Source of the DNA: Psychrobacter arcticus 273-4
Lineage (GTDB): Bacteria; Pseudomonadota; Gammaproteobacteria; Pseudomonadales; Moraxellaceae
Assembly: GCF_000012305.1 (NCBI RefSeq)
Contig: NC_007204.1
Span: 2,418,001-2,482,000 of the forward strand
Direction: 5' to 3'
DNA length: 64,000 nt
Shown: piece after piece, positions 12,663 to 21,444 of the stretch
Position numbering within the stretch: the first letter of the stretch is position 1
How the letters are laid out: each line of letters opens with the position of its first letter
The notes under the pieces: generated by a model
Told to the model about the DNA's origin: nothing
Seen by the model: only the letters and a program-made list of their open reading frames with translations
Database searches by the model: none
Translations under genes and position numbers: made by a program

Positions 12663-14063
12663 ATGACCAACCCCGCATCGATTACTGATAGTCAGCATAA
12701 TAATTTTTCAGATATGAGTTTAGATAATGATTTTAATAGCCGTCTAGATAATATGGACGATTTAAACTATGCCACTCTGACTGAAGCACTTGAACAAACG
12801 GTTTTCGAAAACTTCGATGATGGCTTATATATCGGCATGATGTCGGGCACTAGCTTAGATGGTATGGATGCGATTCTTTGTCAATTTAGTAATCATACTA
12901 ATAGTTCAAATATTAGTAATGAAGACAATACACAGCAGCCAATGCACTTGCTAGCGACATATAGCCAAGATTTTCCGCCACGTTTACGTGAGGTGTTATT
13001 GGCCTTGTGTCAGCCTAATGGCATCAATCAATTAACACCAACGGCGGGTGAACCAGATAGTGAATTAGAATGGTTCGGTTGGGCAAGTAAAGCATATGCT
13101 GAGTTTGCAAGCGACGTGGTCAATACGTTATTGCAGCAATCAAATACCGATATAGAGTCTGTATTGGCGATTGGCTGTCATGGTCAAACGGTACGCCATC
13201 GTCCGCAGATGGGCTTTAGCTTGCAATTGGTCGATGCCAACATCATCGCCGAGCGTACTGGCATTAGCGTCGTCAGTGATTTTCGACGCCGAGATATGGC
13301 AGTCGGCGGTCAAGGTGCGCCTCTAGTTCCTGCTTTTCACCAAGCCTTATTTGCTGTGCCTGATAGCACTCGCATATTACTCAATCTGGGTGGTATTGCT
13401 AATATCGCTGTCTTGCCAGCGATTTCTGATGACCTCTCGGATTTTAATGAACACTCAGACAATCAGCCATCTGATAGCGTGGTTGGTTATGATACGGGTC
13501 CTGCCAATCTACTATTAGATGCATGGACAGCACTGCATACTGACAAGGATTATGATGCTGGCGGTACATGGGCGCAGTCAGGTCAAGTCGTTGAGCCGCT
13601 ACTCAATCAACTATTAGAGCATCCATTTTTTGTTAAAGCTTATCCAAAAAGCACAGGGCGCGAAGATTTTAACTTAGCATGGCTGCAAGATGAGTTACAA
13701 AAATTCGATCAAGCTGCTGCTGATATTCGCTACTCATCAGCCGATGTACAAGCAACGCTCACTGAGCTGACCGCCATCAGTGCCAGTGCACAAATCAATA
13801 TATTTATCAATGCTAGTAGCAATAATGCCGTCTATGTCTGCGGCGGCGGTGCACTGAACGATTATCTCATGATGCGGTTACAAGCACATCTACCGCGCTG
13901 CAAAGTAGAAACCACAGCCAGTTTGGGACTTGAGCCAACTTGGGTGGAAGCCGTCGCCTTTGCATGGTTGGCAAGACAAACACTCATGGGTGAAACGGGT
14001 AACTTACCTGCCGTAACGGGTGCAAGTAAAGGCGTGGTATTAGGACAAGTATGTTTTGCTTGA
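12663..14063 (+). CDS. anmK: Anhydro-N-acetylmuramic acid kinase
   Basis: Phosphorylates 1,6-anhydro-MurNAc to MurNAc-6-phosphate in cell-wall recycling. The AnmK signature GMMSGTSLDGMD is at residues 58-69. GCHGQTVRH, SVVSDFRRRDMAVGGQGAPLVP (two halves) and VVGYDTGPANLLLDAW follow in family order, and CGGGALNDYLM lies near the C terminus. The protein is 466 residues, longer than usual, because about 52 acidic, Asn-rich residues precede the domain. AAGG upstream of the ATG supports this start, but a shorter protein cannot be excluded. FabF-type ketosynthase follows 96 bp later. Confidence 0.93.
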   Translation: MTNPASITDSQHNNFSDMSLDNDFNSRLDNMDDLNYATLTEALEQTVFENFDDGLYIGMMSGTSLDGMDAILCQFSNHTNSSNISNEDNTQQPMHLLATYSQDFPPRLREVLLALCQPNGINQLTPTAGEPDSELEWFGWASKAYAEFASDVVNTLLQQSNTDIESVLAIGCHGQTVRHRPQMGFSLQLVDANIIAERTGISVVSDFRRRDMAVGGQGAPLVPAFHQALFAVPDSTRILLNLGGIANIAVLPAISDDLSDFNEHSDNQPSDSVVGYDTGPANLLLDAWTALHTDKDYDAGGTWAQSGQVVEPLLNQLLEHPFFVKAYPKSTGREDFNLAWLQDELQKFDQAAADIRYSSADVQATLTELTAISASAQINIFINASSNNAVYVCGGGALNDYLMMRLQAHLPRCKVETTASLGLEPTWVEAVAFAWLARQTLMGETGNLPAVTGASKGVVLGQVCFA

Positions 14064-14159
14064 TTGATCGAATTTTAGTTTACATGCGTACACCTATGTG
14101 TTTTATAATGGCTGTAGAAATACCCTCCTCTTAGGATTTGTAAGTATAGGATATAGAGC

Positions 14160-15575
14160 ATGAGCCAGCACAGCAGTTTACCCAACGACTCACTTATCGA
14201 CCAAGCTATGAATAGTACTATTAATAGCCCTACTGCCAATACTCCTGCCACCGCTCAGACAAAAAAACGTCATAAGCCGCCACATTTCGAGCGCACTGAT
14301 GATATGCGTGTCGTAGTGACTGGCATGGGTGCCGTTACGCCATTGGGATTAGATGTCGAAAGCTCATGGGCGAAGCTCCTTAAAGGTGAAAGCGGTATCA
14401 CAGCTATCAGTCATTTTGATGCGTCTGGTTATCGCGCGCAAATCGCAGGCGTGGTCAAAGACTTTGATGCCAAGCAATACATGAACGCCAAAGACGCGCG
14501 CCGTTATGATGAGTTTATACATTATGCGGTTGCTGCCTCTTCTATGGCGCTACATCAAGCAGGTTTTATCGAGGAAGTGAGCGCTGCTGACGCTCCGGTA
14601 CAAGGGGTTGATCAAGAGCGCTTTGGGGTGATTATAGGTTCAGGGATTGGTGGTATTCAAAACATCGAAAACAGCCGTGATACCTTACGTGAAAAAGGCT
14701 CAAGCAAAGTCTCCCCCTTTATTATTCCAGGCTCTATTGTTAATATGGCAGCGGGCTTAGTAGCTATTAAACACTGTTTGAAAGGTCCCAATCTTGCAAC
14801 CTCAACTGCCTGTACCACAGCGACTCATGCGATTGGTCTAGCAGCGCGGTTGATTGCTTATGGTGACGCCGATGTGATACTGGCAGGCGGTAGTGAAAAA
14901 GGCTCAAGCCCGCTTGGTATCTCAGGTTTTGGTGCTATGCATGCCCTCTCAACCCGCAATGATGAGCCAACTCGCGCTTCACGCCCGTTTGATAAAGATC
15001 GCGATGGTTTTGTACTTGGTGATGGTGCTGGCGTAATGATACTAGAAAGCCTTGCTCATGCAAAAGCACGCGGTGCGACGATATTGGCTGAATTGGTTGG
15101 CTTTGGTATGAGTGACGATGCCAGTCATATCACCGCGCCTCCAGAAGATGGTAGCGGTGCGGCACGAGCGATGCGTAATGCCTTAAATGATGCGGGTATT
15201 GAGCCGTCAGTCGTGGGCTATGTCAATGCCCATGGCACCAGCACGCCTGCCGGTGATGTCGCGGAATCTATCGCCATTGAAACGGTATTTTCGCCTGTGA
15301 AAGACACCATTTTGGTCAGCTCAACCAAATCGATGACCGGTCATCTGCTTGGCGCTGCGGGTGGTGTTGAAGCTATTTTTACTGTACTTGCTCTGCAACA
15401 TCAGCAAGTACCGCCAACGATTAATTTGGACAATATTGAAGACAACTGTAATTTGGATTATGTCGCCAATCAATCGCGTCAAGTAGATAATTTGCAGTAC
15501 GCGGTATCCAATAGCTTTGGTTTTGGCGGCACCAACGGCTCACTAATATTTGCACGTTGGCCTGTCAATCAGTAA
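14160..15575 (+). CDS. fabF: Beta-ketoacyl-ACP synthase II (FabF type)
   Basis: Catalyses chain elongation in fatty acid synthesis by condensing acyl-ACP with malonyl-ACP. The Cys-His-His triad is seen as Cys218 (STACTTATH), His358 (NAHGTSTPAGD) and His395 (SMTGHLLGAAG). The C-terminal NSFGFGGTNGSL matches the family. Catalytic residues are displaced by about 55 relative to E. coli FabF because of a polar, low-complexity N-terminal extension of about 49 residues before MRVVVTGMGAVTPLG. An internal start at MRVVVTG would give a standard-length enzyme. No acyl-carrier gene is adjacent. It could be a second ketosynthase of the genome. A terminator follows. Confidence 0.88.
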   Translation: MSQHSSLPNDSLIDQAMNSTINSPTANTPATAQTKKRHKPPHFERTDDMRVVVTGMGAVTPLGLDVESSWAKLLKGESGITAISHFDASGYRAQIAGVVKDFDAKQYMNAKDARRYDEFIHYAVAASSMALHQAGFIEEVSAADAPVQGVDQERFGVIIGSGIGGIQNIENSRDTLREKGSSKVSPFIIPGSIVNMAAGLVAIKHCLKGPNLATSTACTTATHAIGLAARLIAYGDADVILAGGSEKGSSPLGISGFGAMHALSTRNDEPTRASRPFDKDRDGFVLGDGAGVMILESLAHAKARGATILAELVGFGMSDDASHITAPPEDGSGAARAMRNALNDAGIEPSVVGYVNAHGTSTPAGDVAESIAIETVFSPVKDTILVSSTKSMTGHLLGAAGGVEAIFTVLALQHQQVPPTINLDNIEDNCNLDYVANQSRQVDNLQYAVSNSFGFGGTNGSLIFARWPVNQ

Positions 15576-15643
15576 CACCAAAAAGCCTATATTCTAGCCG
15601 TTGTAACCTTGGTGTCAGATTTGCTACGTTTGTCCACTTGCAG

Positions 15644-15681
15644 CCCCTTATCATCCTTGCGTATGATAAGGGGTAATTTTT
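15644..15681 (+). terminator. Rho-independent terminator after fabF
   Basis: An 11-bp perfect stem (CCCCTTATCAT / ATGATAAGGGG) with an 8-nt loop, followed by TAATTTTT. Confidence 0.85.
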
Positions 15682-15702
15682 GAAACATTTATGGACGATA
15701 CC

Positions 15703-16554
15703 ATGTCAAGCTACTCATTTTCTCATCAGTTTTATCAGCGCTGGACGTGTGCGCCAGACCCTATACGCACCTCAATCATCCAAGAGCTCACCGATATCAC
15801 GACGTTGCTAAAAGCCGAAACGCCATTTGAAACTTTTGTATTTAGCACGCATGACTTAGATGCACACCTTGATGATCTTTATGAGAATCACGAAGCTGAG
15901 CAAGCTATCGCCAAGGCAATCACGGATAAACAAGCGGCAGAACAGGTGATTGCTGAACAACAGCGTCTAGAAGAAGAACAAAAAACACAAGCAGCAGAAG
16001 ATACTAAGCGTAAAGAAGAGGCTAAATTAAGAGAAGCCGCTTTTAAAGAAGAAAATGAGCTAAAAGAAGCAGCAAAAAAACACGAAGCAGATAAGAATGC
16101 TCAAACAGAAACTGAAAAAAATATACTGTTGGCGGCTATAAAACCAGAGACAGTTGTTACTGATAAAATAAACACTGACAATAGTGTTCATGCCATTATC
16201 AATGACGATTTTGATACTGAGAAAAATGCTGTTGGCAGCAAAACTATTAGCGAACATGCCAATGCTATTGATGACGAAAGCATTAACAACAATAAAACTA
16301 TTAAGAACGATAGCAGTATCAATGCCATCAACAATAAAGCCAGTGCTGCGATCAGCCTAGCCGTCAAAGATGCCAAACTAAGTGTCACTCATAAAGAGCT
16401 GATTCATGAGCTTGAAGTGCAAATTGATGATTATCTGAGTGACCAGATGATGCTAATGTCTGAGAATCTAAAATCTTGGCTGCGTGCTGAGATGACTCAG
16501 CATTTAAGCGAGCAAGACAAACCTGCTTCTAACGGTAATCTTCCAAAAAATTAA
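15703..16554 (+). CDS. Hypothetical coiled-coil protein
   Basis: I do not recognise a family. From the ATG at 15703 (GGA 7 nt upstream) the protein has 283 residues. An in-frame ATG at 15691 would add MDDT. The N-terminal 70 residues look folded. Residues about 70-145 are a highly charged Glu/Ala/Lys/Gln segment typical of coiled coil. Then comes an Asn/Asp-rich linker (about 150-215), and then a short amphipathic C-terminal domain (HELEVQIDDYLSDQ and SENLKSWLRAEMTQHL). There is no signal peptide or membrane segment. It stands between two terminators, so it is probably transcribed alone. The domain layout suggests a scaffold or adaptor, which is inference only. Confidence 0.7.
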   Translation: MSSYSFSHQFYQRWTCAPDPIRTSIIQELTDITTLLKAETPFETFVFSTHDLDAHLDDLYENHEAEQAIAKAITDKQAAEQVIAEQQRLEEEQKTQAAEDTKRKEEAKLREAAFKEENELKEAAKKHEADKNAQTETEKNILLAAIKPETVVTDKINTDNSVHAIINDDFDTEKNAVGSKTISEHANAIDDESINNNKTIKNDSSINAINNKASAAISLAVKDAKLSVTHKELIHELEVQIDDYLSDQMMLMSENLKSWLRAEMTQHLSEQDKPASNGNLPKN

Positions 16555-16577
16555 ACACAGTGTCTGAACAGTAGAAG

Positions 16578-16607
16578 GCCCCATAAATATTTTACGGGGC
16601 TTTTTTA
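16578..16607 (+). terminator. Rho-independent terminator after the coiled-coil gene
   Basis: Stem GCCCC-A-TAAA / TTTA-C-GGGGC with one mismatch, followed by TTTTTT. Confidence 0.8.
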
Positions 16608-16643
16608 TATCTAAGCGGCTACAAACTGAGCAAATTTACGTTA

Positions 16644-16781
16644 TATAGTCGGTGAAAAGTAATATCGATACAACACGTACTACTGGTGCAAATTTTTCTT
16701 GCTTGCTGTGCCTACGCAGACAGAGGCTGCAAAAAATTTACACCAGCAATACGGTAGCGACTTTAAAGTATTTTAACTATA
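16644..16781 (-). repeat. 138-bp interspersed repeat, copy A (minus orientation)
   Basis: Full-length copy on the minus strand, ends TATAGT / ACTATA. Left stem arm is GTATTGCTGG type, right arm CCAGTAGTAC type (one G-U wobble). Its left terminus overlaps the last codon and supplies the TAG stop of the aminopeptidase gene at 16777-16779. Confidence 0.92.
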
Positions 16782-18594
16782 TCGCTTGTGTGCGTTCTGT
16801 CAGCCATTCAAGTGCTGCGCCATCGACACGGTCTTTTAGCTCAGCATACACTTGGCGATGGTAGTCATTCAGCCAATCACTCTCTACTTGATCCAATAAT
16901 GATGGCTCAATCAAACGCGTATCAATTGGGCAATAAGTGATGGTTTCGAAGTTTAAGAAATCGCCAAACTCTGACTCAGTAGGATTGACAACTTGCATAT
17001 TGACCACCAAGTTTTCGATACGGATGCCCCACTTCCCTTCGCGATATAGACCGGGCTCGTTACTGGAAATCATACCCTCCTTCATCGCGCGCTCTTTTGG
17101 CGTGCTGGCGCTATAAGCAATGACCTGTGGACCTTCATGAACGTTGAGGAAATAACCAACGCCATGACCCGTACCATGGCCATAATCCATCTGAGCTTGC
17201 CATAATGGCGCACGGCAAATCGCATCGATTAATGGTGAAGCAATACCATCAGGGAAATGCGCACGCGCTAGCGCAATATGGGCTTTGAGTACCGTTGTAA
17301 AGTCGCGTTTGTGCTCGCTGCTGACTTGCCCAATACCGACCACACGAGTGATATCTGTCGTGCCATTTTGATATTGAGCGCCTGAATCAATCAGTAACAA
17401 GCCGCCTTCACCTTCAGTCACATCTAAATAGCTGAATTTTTCTGGTGTTGCGCGGTAATGCGGTAGCGCACCATTTTCATTAAAACCTGCGATAGTCGGG
17501 AAACTTGGTGAGACATAATGTGGCTGCTGACTACGCACATCAATCAACATACTATCGATATCAAGCTCACTTAAACGCTCGCCTGCTTTTAGACGCTGCT
17601 CAAATATCGCAAAAAACTCACACAATGCTGCGCCATCTTGACGCATGGCTTCACGTACATGATCAATATCTGCATTGGATTTCACTGATTTTAGTAAAGT
17701 GCTTGGCGCCATTTGCTCAATAAATCCCACGCCGTCGCCCATTTTGGATAATGTCCCAACAGCGATTTTACTTGGGTCTAGTAATAATAAATTATCTGCT
17801 GTCAGAGTTCCCAATGCGTCTTGCACTGCCTCATAATCAGCCAGTGTAATACCGCTATCTTTCAAGCTTTGCGCAATATCAGCACTGACTTTATTATTAT
17901 CAATAAACAATGTTGCTTTATCAGCATCGATAAGCATATGCGCCAAAAACACAGGGTTGTAATCGACATCAGAGCCGCGTAGATTGGTTAACCAAGCAAT
18001 ATCATCCAAGCTCGAAAGCAAGTGATGCGTTGCACCTGTCTCTGCCATACCAGCACGGACAGCGGTAAGTTTGGCAGTCGCTGACTGCGCTAAAAACTGT
18101 GCATTGTGTGCATATAAACTGGCTGATGGCAGCGCTGGACGGTCAGTCCATACTTCTGTCAATACATCACGCTCGGTAATTAAAGTAATGTCATTGGCAT
18201 CAAAGGCATCGAGCAAGCGATCTTGCTCAGCGATAGACAGCACGTTGCCATCGACCGCCACGCTATCGCCCTCCGCCAAATGTGCAGCCAACCAGTCGAT
18301 ATGATTTGGCTGACCAGGCGCTAGCTTCTCTAAACTAATACCCGTACCATCCAACTGTTCTGCTGCATGTACCCAATAGCGGCTGTCTGTCCACAGACCA
18401 GCAAAATCAGCGGTAACGACTAGCGTACCGACCGAACCGCTAAACCCTGACAACCACAGTCTTGCCTGCCAATATTCTGGTAAATATTCAGACAGATGCG
18501 GATCAGCAGAAGGTACAATAATTGCGGTAAGGTCTTGCGCCGCCAGCGTCTGACGTAAGTGGTCGATACGATCGTGAATAGCTTGTTTATTCAT
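16777..18594 (-). CDS. pepP: Xaa-Pro aminopeptidase (aminopeptidase P family, M24B)
   Basis: A metallopeptidase that removes an N-terminal residue preceding proline. It has 605 residues, the long three-domain form. An N-terminal creatinase-like domain begins near residue 10 (AIIVPSADPHLSEYLPEYW). A second such domain follows. The catalytic pita-bread domain carries metal ligands in DSGAQYQNGTTDITR (first Asp at 400), GHGTGHGVGYFLNVHEGP and SSNEPGLYREGKWGIRIEN. A C-terminal M24_C segment follows. The gene ends inside repeat copy A: the last codons run ACA CAA GCG ATA and the TAG belongs to the repeat terminus. The original C terminus may therefore have been changed by insertion. The symbol is by family. 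Confidence 0.9.
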   Translation of the reverse strand: MNKQAIHDRIDHLRQTLAAQDLTAIIVPSADPHLSEYLPEYWQARLWLSGFSGSVGTLVVTADFAGLWTDSRYWVHAAEQLDGTGISLEKLAPGQPNHIDWLAAHLAEGDSVAVDGNVLSIAEQDRLLDAFDANDITLITERDVLTEVWTDRPALPSASLYAHNAQFLAQSATAKLTAVRAGMAETGATHHLLSSLDDIAWLTNLRGSDVDYNPVFLAHMLIDADKATLFIDNNKVSADIAQSLKDSGITLADYEAVQDALGTLTADNLLLLDPSKIAVGTLSKMGDGVGFIEQMAPSTLLKSVKSNADIDHVREAMRQDGAALCEFFAIFEQRLKAGERLSELDIDSMLIDVRSQQPHYVSPSFPTIAGFNENGALPHYRATPEKFSYLDVTEGEGGLLLIDSGAQYQNGTTDITRVVGIGQVSSEHKRDFTTVLKAHIALARAHFPDGIASPLIDAICRAPLWQAQMDYGHGTGHGVGYFLNVHEGPQVIAYSASTPKERAMKEGMISSNEPGLYREGKWGIRIENLVVNMQVVNPTESEFGDFLNFETITYCPIDTRLIEPSLLDQVESDWLNDYHRQVYAELKDRVDGAALEWLTERTQAI

Positions 18595-18824
18595 TAGGTA
18601 GTTCCTTATGAGTGTTTAAAAAAATAGCGTGAGGCGACTATCGATAGCCGTCTTATTTGAGAAATCGCTTAAATCCATTTTATCAATTAAGTCTGCTCCA
18701 CTGTTCATCTTTGAGCATTGTGCGAGGCATCGCGCACGAGGTCTTTTGCTGTGAGAACTTAAAGATGACTGCTTCACTATTTTTTTGCCAATATTTTATA
18801 CTCAATGTTCAACACGCCCTAGTA

Positions 18825-18883
18825 AGCACAACCATAAAAAACCCGTTCTCAGTGATTGAGAACGGGTTTTTTATGGTTGTGCT
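18825..18883. terminator. Very long perfect inverted repeat, probable bidirectional terminator
   Basis: Two 26-nt arms (18825-18850 and 18858-18883) are perfectly complementary around a 7-nt loop, with the core AAAAAACCCGTTCTC / GAGAACGGGTTTTTT. The A/T tracts give a terminator in both directions. On the minus strand it lies downstream of the membrane-anchored protein gene. No gene is seen in the rest of 18595-19017. Confidence 0.8.
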
Positions 18884-19017
18884 GAGTAGTAATCATAGCA
18901 ACAATAGCAATGTCTCTAAGTATAGACCGAACCCTACATTTAGAGACTTAATTATAGACATTCGATTGACAGCTTGCTCAGTGCTACACTTATATCAAAA
19001 CGTATGAAACAGAAAAA

Positions 19018-19428
19018 TTACTGTGCAGCCACTGCTTTTTCAGTAGTGCCAGCATTTAGGTCGCCATCAGCTTGCTCGGCTGTTAAATCAGCATCGGCAA
19101 CTGCCGCTTGATTGACTGTCCCTTCAGCAGTAGCAGTACCCGCTTCTGCGGTAACAACTGCGCTATCAACTTCAGCTGCTGGTGTCACTGTCGCATCTGC
19201 TGGAATAGCAGTCATCGCTACTGCCGACTCTGCTGCTGGCGCAGTGGCATCAGTGGCAGGCGCTTCGGCTTCAACGGCTGGCGTGGTTTCGGCAGTAATA
19301 TGCTCACCCGCTGGACGCAAGAAACCAGAAATACCAATCAATAAGACGATACCTAAAAATAAGGCAACACCGCCTAAAGTAAATAATAACTCTTTTTTAG
19401 GGTTGTTTTCGACAATATGTTCTGACAT
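19018..19428 (-). CDS. Hypothetical membrane-anchored alanine-rich protein
   Basis: I do not recognise a family. The 136-residue protein has a short cytoplasmic N terminus (MSEHIVENNPKKE), one membrane helix at about residues 14-37 (LLFTLGGVALFLGIVLLIGI), and then about 95 residues almost entirely of Ala, Thr, Glu, Val and Asp with no predicted fold. This gives an anchored, disordered acidic tail, probably on the periplasmic side. A long hairpin terminator follows it. The low-complexity composition and absence of cysteines argue against an enzyme. Codon use looks like that of the neighbours. Confidence 0.65.
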   Translation of the reverse strand: MSEHIVENNPKKELLFTLGGVALFLGIVLLIGISGFLRPAGEHITAETTPAVEAEAPATDATAPAAESAVAMTAIPADATVTPAAEVDSAVVTAEAGTATAEGTVNQAAVADADLTAEQADGDLNAGTTEKAVAAQ

Positions 19429-19574
19429 ACCTTATCCACCTTGCACAAAATATTTAAAATATTGGGCTATTATATCGCAATTTAGGTCGATTTGTTAAAA
19501 CCCTCAACTATTTAAAGGTTTTATTATCGAAAAACGTTGAAAAACATAATTACTACCGTACATTTTCAGTGTAA

Positions 19575-21149
19575 TTAGTCAATTACACGTGTTCGAGGCG
19601 TTGCTCGTTTGCCAAGATAACTCAATAACAGCAGCAGAGCAATCACCATTAGAATAGGATAATTACCAAAGCGCATAAAAGGTGTATTACCGACACGTGC
19701 CTGAATATCACCGCGTAATACGGTGCGCTCAAACTGTGGTGCACGTTTTACGATACGTCCTTTGTGATCAATAATGGCGGTCACACCCGTATTGGTTGCG
19801 CGCATAAACCAGCGTCCGTTTTCAAGCGCGCGCATCTGTACCATTTGTAAATGTTGTAGCGGACCAGCTGAAGTGCCAAACCATGCATCGTTTGAGATGG
19901 TCAATAAAAAATCAGTATTGATGGCATTTTTTCGTGTGGTATCAGGATAAGCCACTTCATAACACACTGCCGCGCCCAGATTATGCCCACGTACTCGCAG
20001 CGGTGATTGGCTATCACTACCGCGGCTATAGCTCATGATGTCTTGGCTACCGGCAAGATTTGGCAAGATATCTAACATGCCCTCGAAGGGAATATATTCG
20101 CCAAAGGGTACCAAACGCTGCTTTTTATACATCCCTTCAGCATCGCTACCAAGCGCAATCACACTATTATAAAACGGTGGATACTTATCCATTTTTGGAT
20201 CAAAGTCTGCTTGATCTCGATAAGGAATGCCTGTGACCCATGTGGTATCGGTTTCTTTGGCCATTTTCACCATTTCATTGATAAAGCCAACTGCTTCATC
20301 TTGAAACATGGGAATAGAAGATTCCGGCCATAAGACAATATCACGCCCCCACTCTGTACTTGTCAAAGTCGCATAAATTTTTAGCGTCTCTATCTGGTAC
20401 TCAGTCAGCCATTTTAAGTCTTGTGGAATATTGCCCTGAATTAACGACACCGATAAATCAGGCGTGCCCTTTGGCTTCGTCCATTGCGGATTGATGAGCC
20501 ATAAAGAAGTACTAATGATTAACAGCGCAAACGTGGCAATCAGATAGCCACCGCGACGGCGCAAAAGCTCCACAATACTGGCCGCCAATAACACTGCTAC
20601 AAAAGAGACGGCAAACACGCCCGCAACAGGTGCCAATGACGACAGCCAATACTGCTCAGTAAATGCATAACCGACAAACAGCCATGGAAAACCGGTAAAC
20701 AGCCAAGTCTTCATCCACTCTTGCAATATCCATAGCGCGGCAAATGACAAGGGCTGCTTACCAACCAGTCGATTAAAAGTCAGTGCCAAAAAGCCATGGA
20801 ATAATCCCATGCAAAGACCCATCAGCGCAATCATAATCAGTGCAAGCCATACTGGCGTATCACCATACACATGAATAGAGGTATATAACCAAAACGCTCC
20901 CACACACCAAAGCCCTGTCCCATAAGCCTGACCAATAAAAAACGCCCGCTTACCACTCATCTGTGGCAGTAATAAAGCGTATAAAATCGCCGGAGAGACC
21001 AGAGCCACTGGCCAAAAGCCATAAGGCGCGAGTGCAAAGATAAATATTGCGCCTGCCAGCCACGCAATCAATATCGTCAGCACCAGAGGTAAACCCTTTG
21101 GCTTCTCAGGGTTTAGACGTTTTTGCAAATCAACAGTAGACAGACGCAT
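19575..21149 (-). CDS. lnt: Apolipoprotein N-acyltransferase
   Basis: Adds the third acyl chain to the N-terminal cysteine of lipoproteins in the inner membrane. It has 524 residues with about six membrane helices in the first 210 residues, then a periplasmic nitrilase-like domain. The catalytic Glu-Lys-Cys set is visible: Glu276 in LWPESSIP, Lys in YKKQRLVPFGEY and Cys396 in VCYEVAYPD. A final helix lies at the C terminus (FGNYPILMVIALLLLLSYLG). It lies downstream of corC on the same strand, as in many proteobacteria (ybeX-lnt), but a hairpin at 21344-21371 separates them here. Confidence 0.95.
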   Translation of the reverse strand: MRLSTVDLQKRLNPEKPKGLPLVLTILIAWLAGAIFIFALAPYGFWPVALVSPAILYALLLPQMSGKRAFFIGQAYGTGLWCVGAFWLYTSIHVYGDTPVWLALIMIALMGLCMGLFHGFLALTFNRLVGKQPLSFAALWILQEWMKTWLFTGFPWLFVGYAFTEQYWLSSLAPVAGVFAVSFVAVLLAASIVELLRRRGGYLIATFALLIISTSLWLINPQWTKPKGTPDLSVSLIQGNIPQDLKWLTEYQIETLKIYATLTSTEWGRDIVLWPESSIPMFQDEAVGFINEMVKMAKETDTTWVTGIPYRDQADFDPKMDKYPPFYNSVIALGSDAEGMYKKQRLVPFGEYIPFEGMLDILPNLAGSQDIMSYSRGSDSQSPLRVRGHNLGAAVCYEVAYPDTTRKNAINTDFLLTISNDAWFGTSAGPLQHLQMVQMRALENGRWFMRATNTGVTAIIDHKGRIVKRAPQFERTVLRGDIQARVGNTPFMRFGNYPILMVIALLLLLSYLGKRATPRTRVID

Positions 21150-21343
21150 AGCAGTTATCCAAAACTTTATTATTCAGTAATTTTAAATCTTGATGATTCA
21201 ATCGACGTTTAAGATAAAGACAGGCATATTATGATCAATGCAGCAGTCAAAAATCAAACTCGCTCATAATACCAGTCTGTCCAAAGTAATGGGTAACATT
21301 GCGTATTTTATCGGCTAAAGAGTGATCACAAACGCTAGAAAGC

Positions 21344-21371
21344 AAAAAACACGATCGCAATCGTGTTTTTT
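21344..21371 (-). terminator. Rho-independent terminator between corC and lnt
   Basis: A 12-bp perfect stem (AAAAAACACGAT / ATCGTGTTTTTT) with a CGCA loop and T-runs on both strands. It is downstream of corC. The interval 21150-21444 has no gene. Confidence 0.75.
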
Positions 21372-21444
21372 GTATGGTTGTTACCCTTGTTAAGCCTATC
21401 TTTAATAGTTGCAATCAATAGGCTTAACTCATTCAATGAAGTGT

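Noticed and set aside
16652..16864. 70-codon plus-strand frame
   Set aside because: It is mostly the reverse reading of repeat copy A and the end of the aminopeptidase gene.
18657..19007. 116-codon frame between pepP and the anchored protein
   Set aside because: It runs through both arms of the 26-bp inverted repeat and lacks a ribosome site or protein-like composition.
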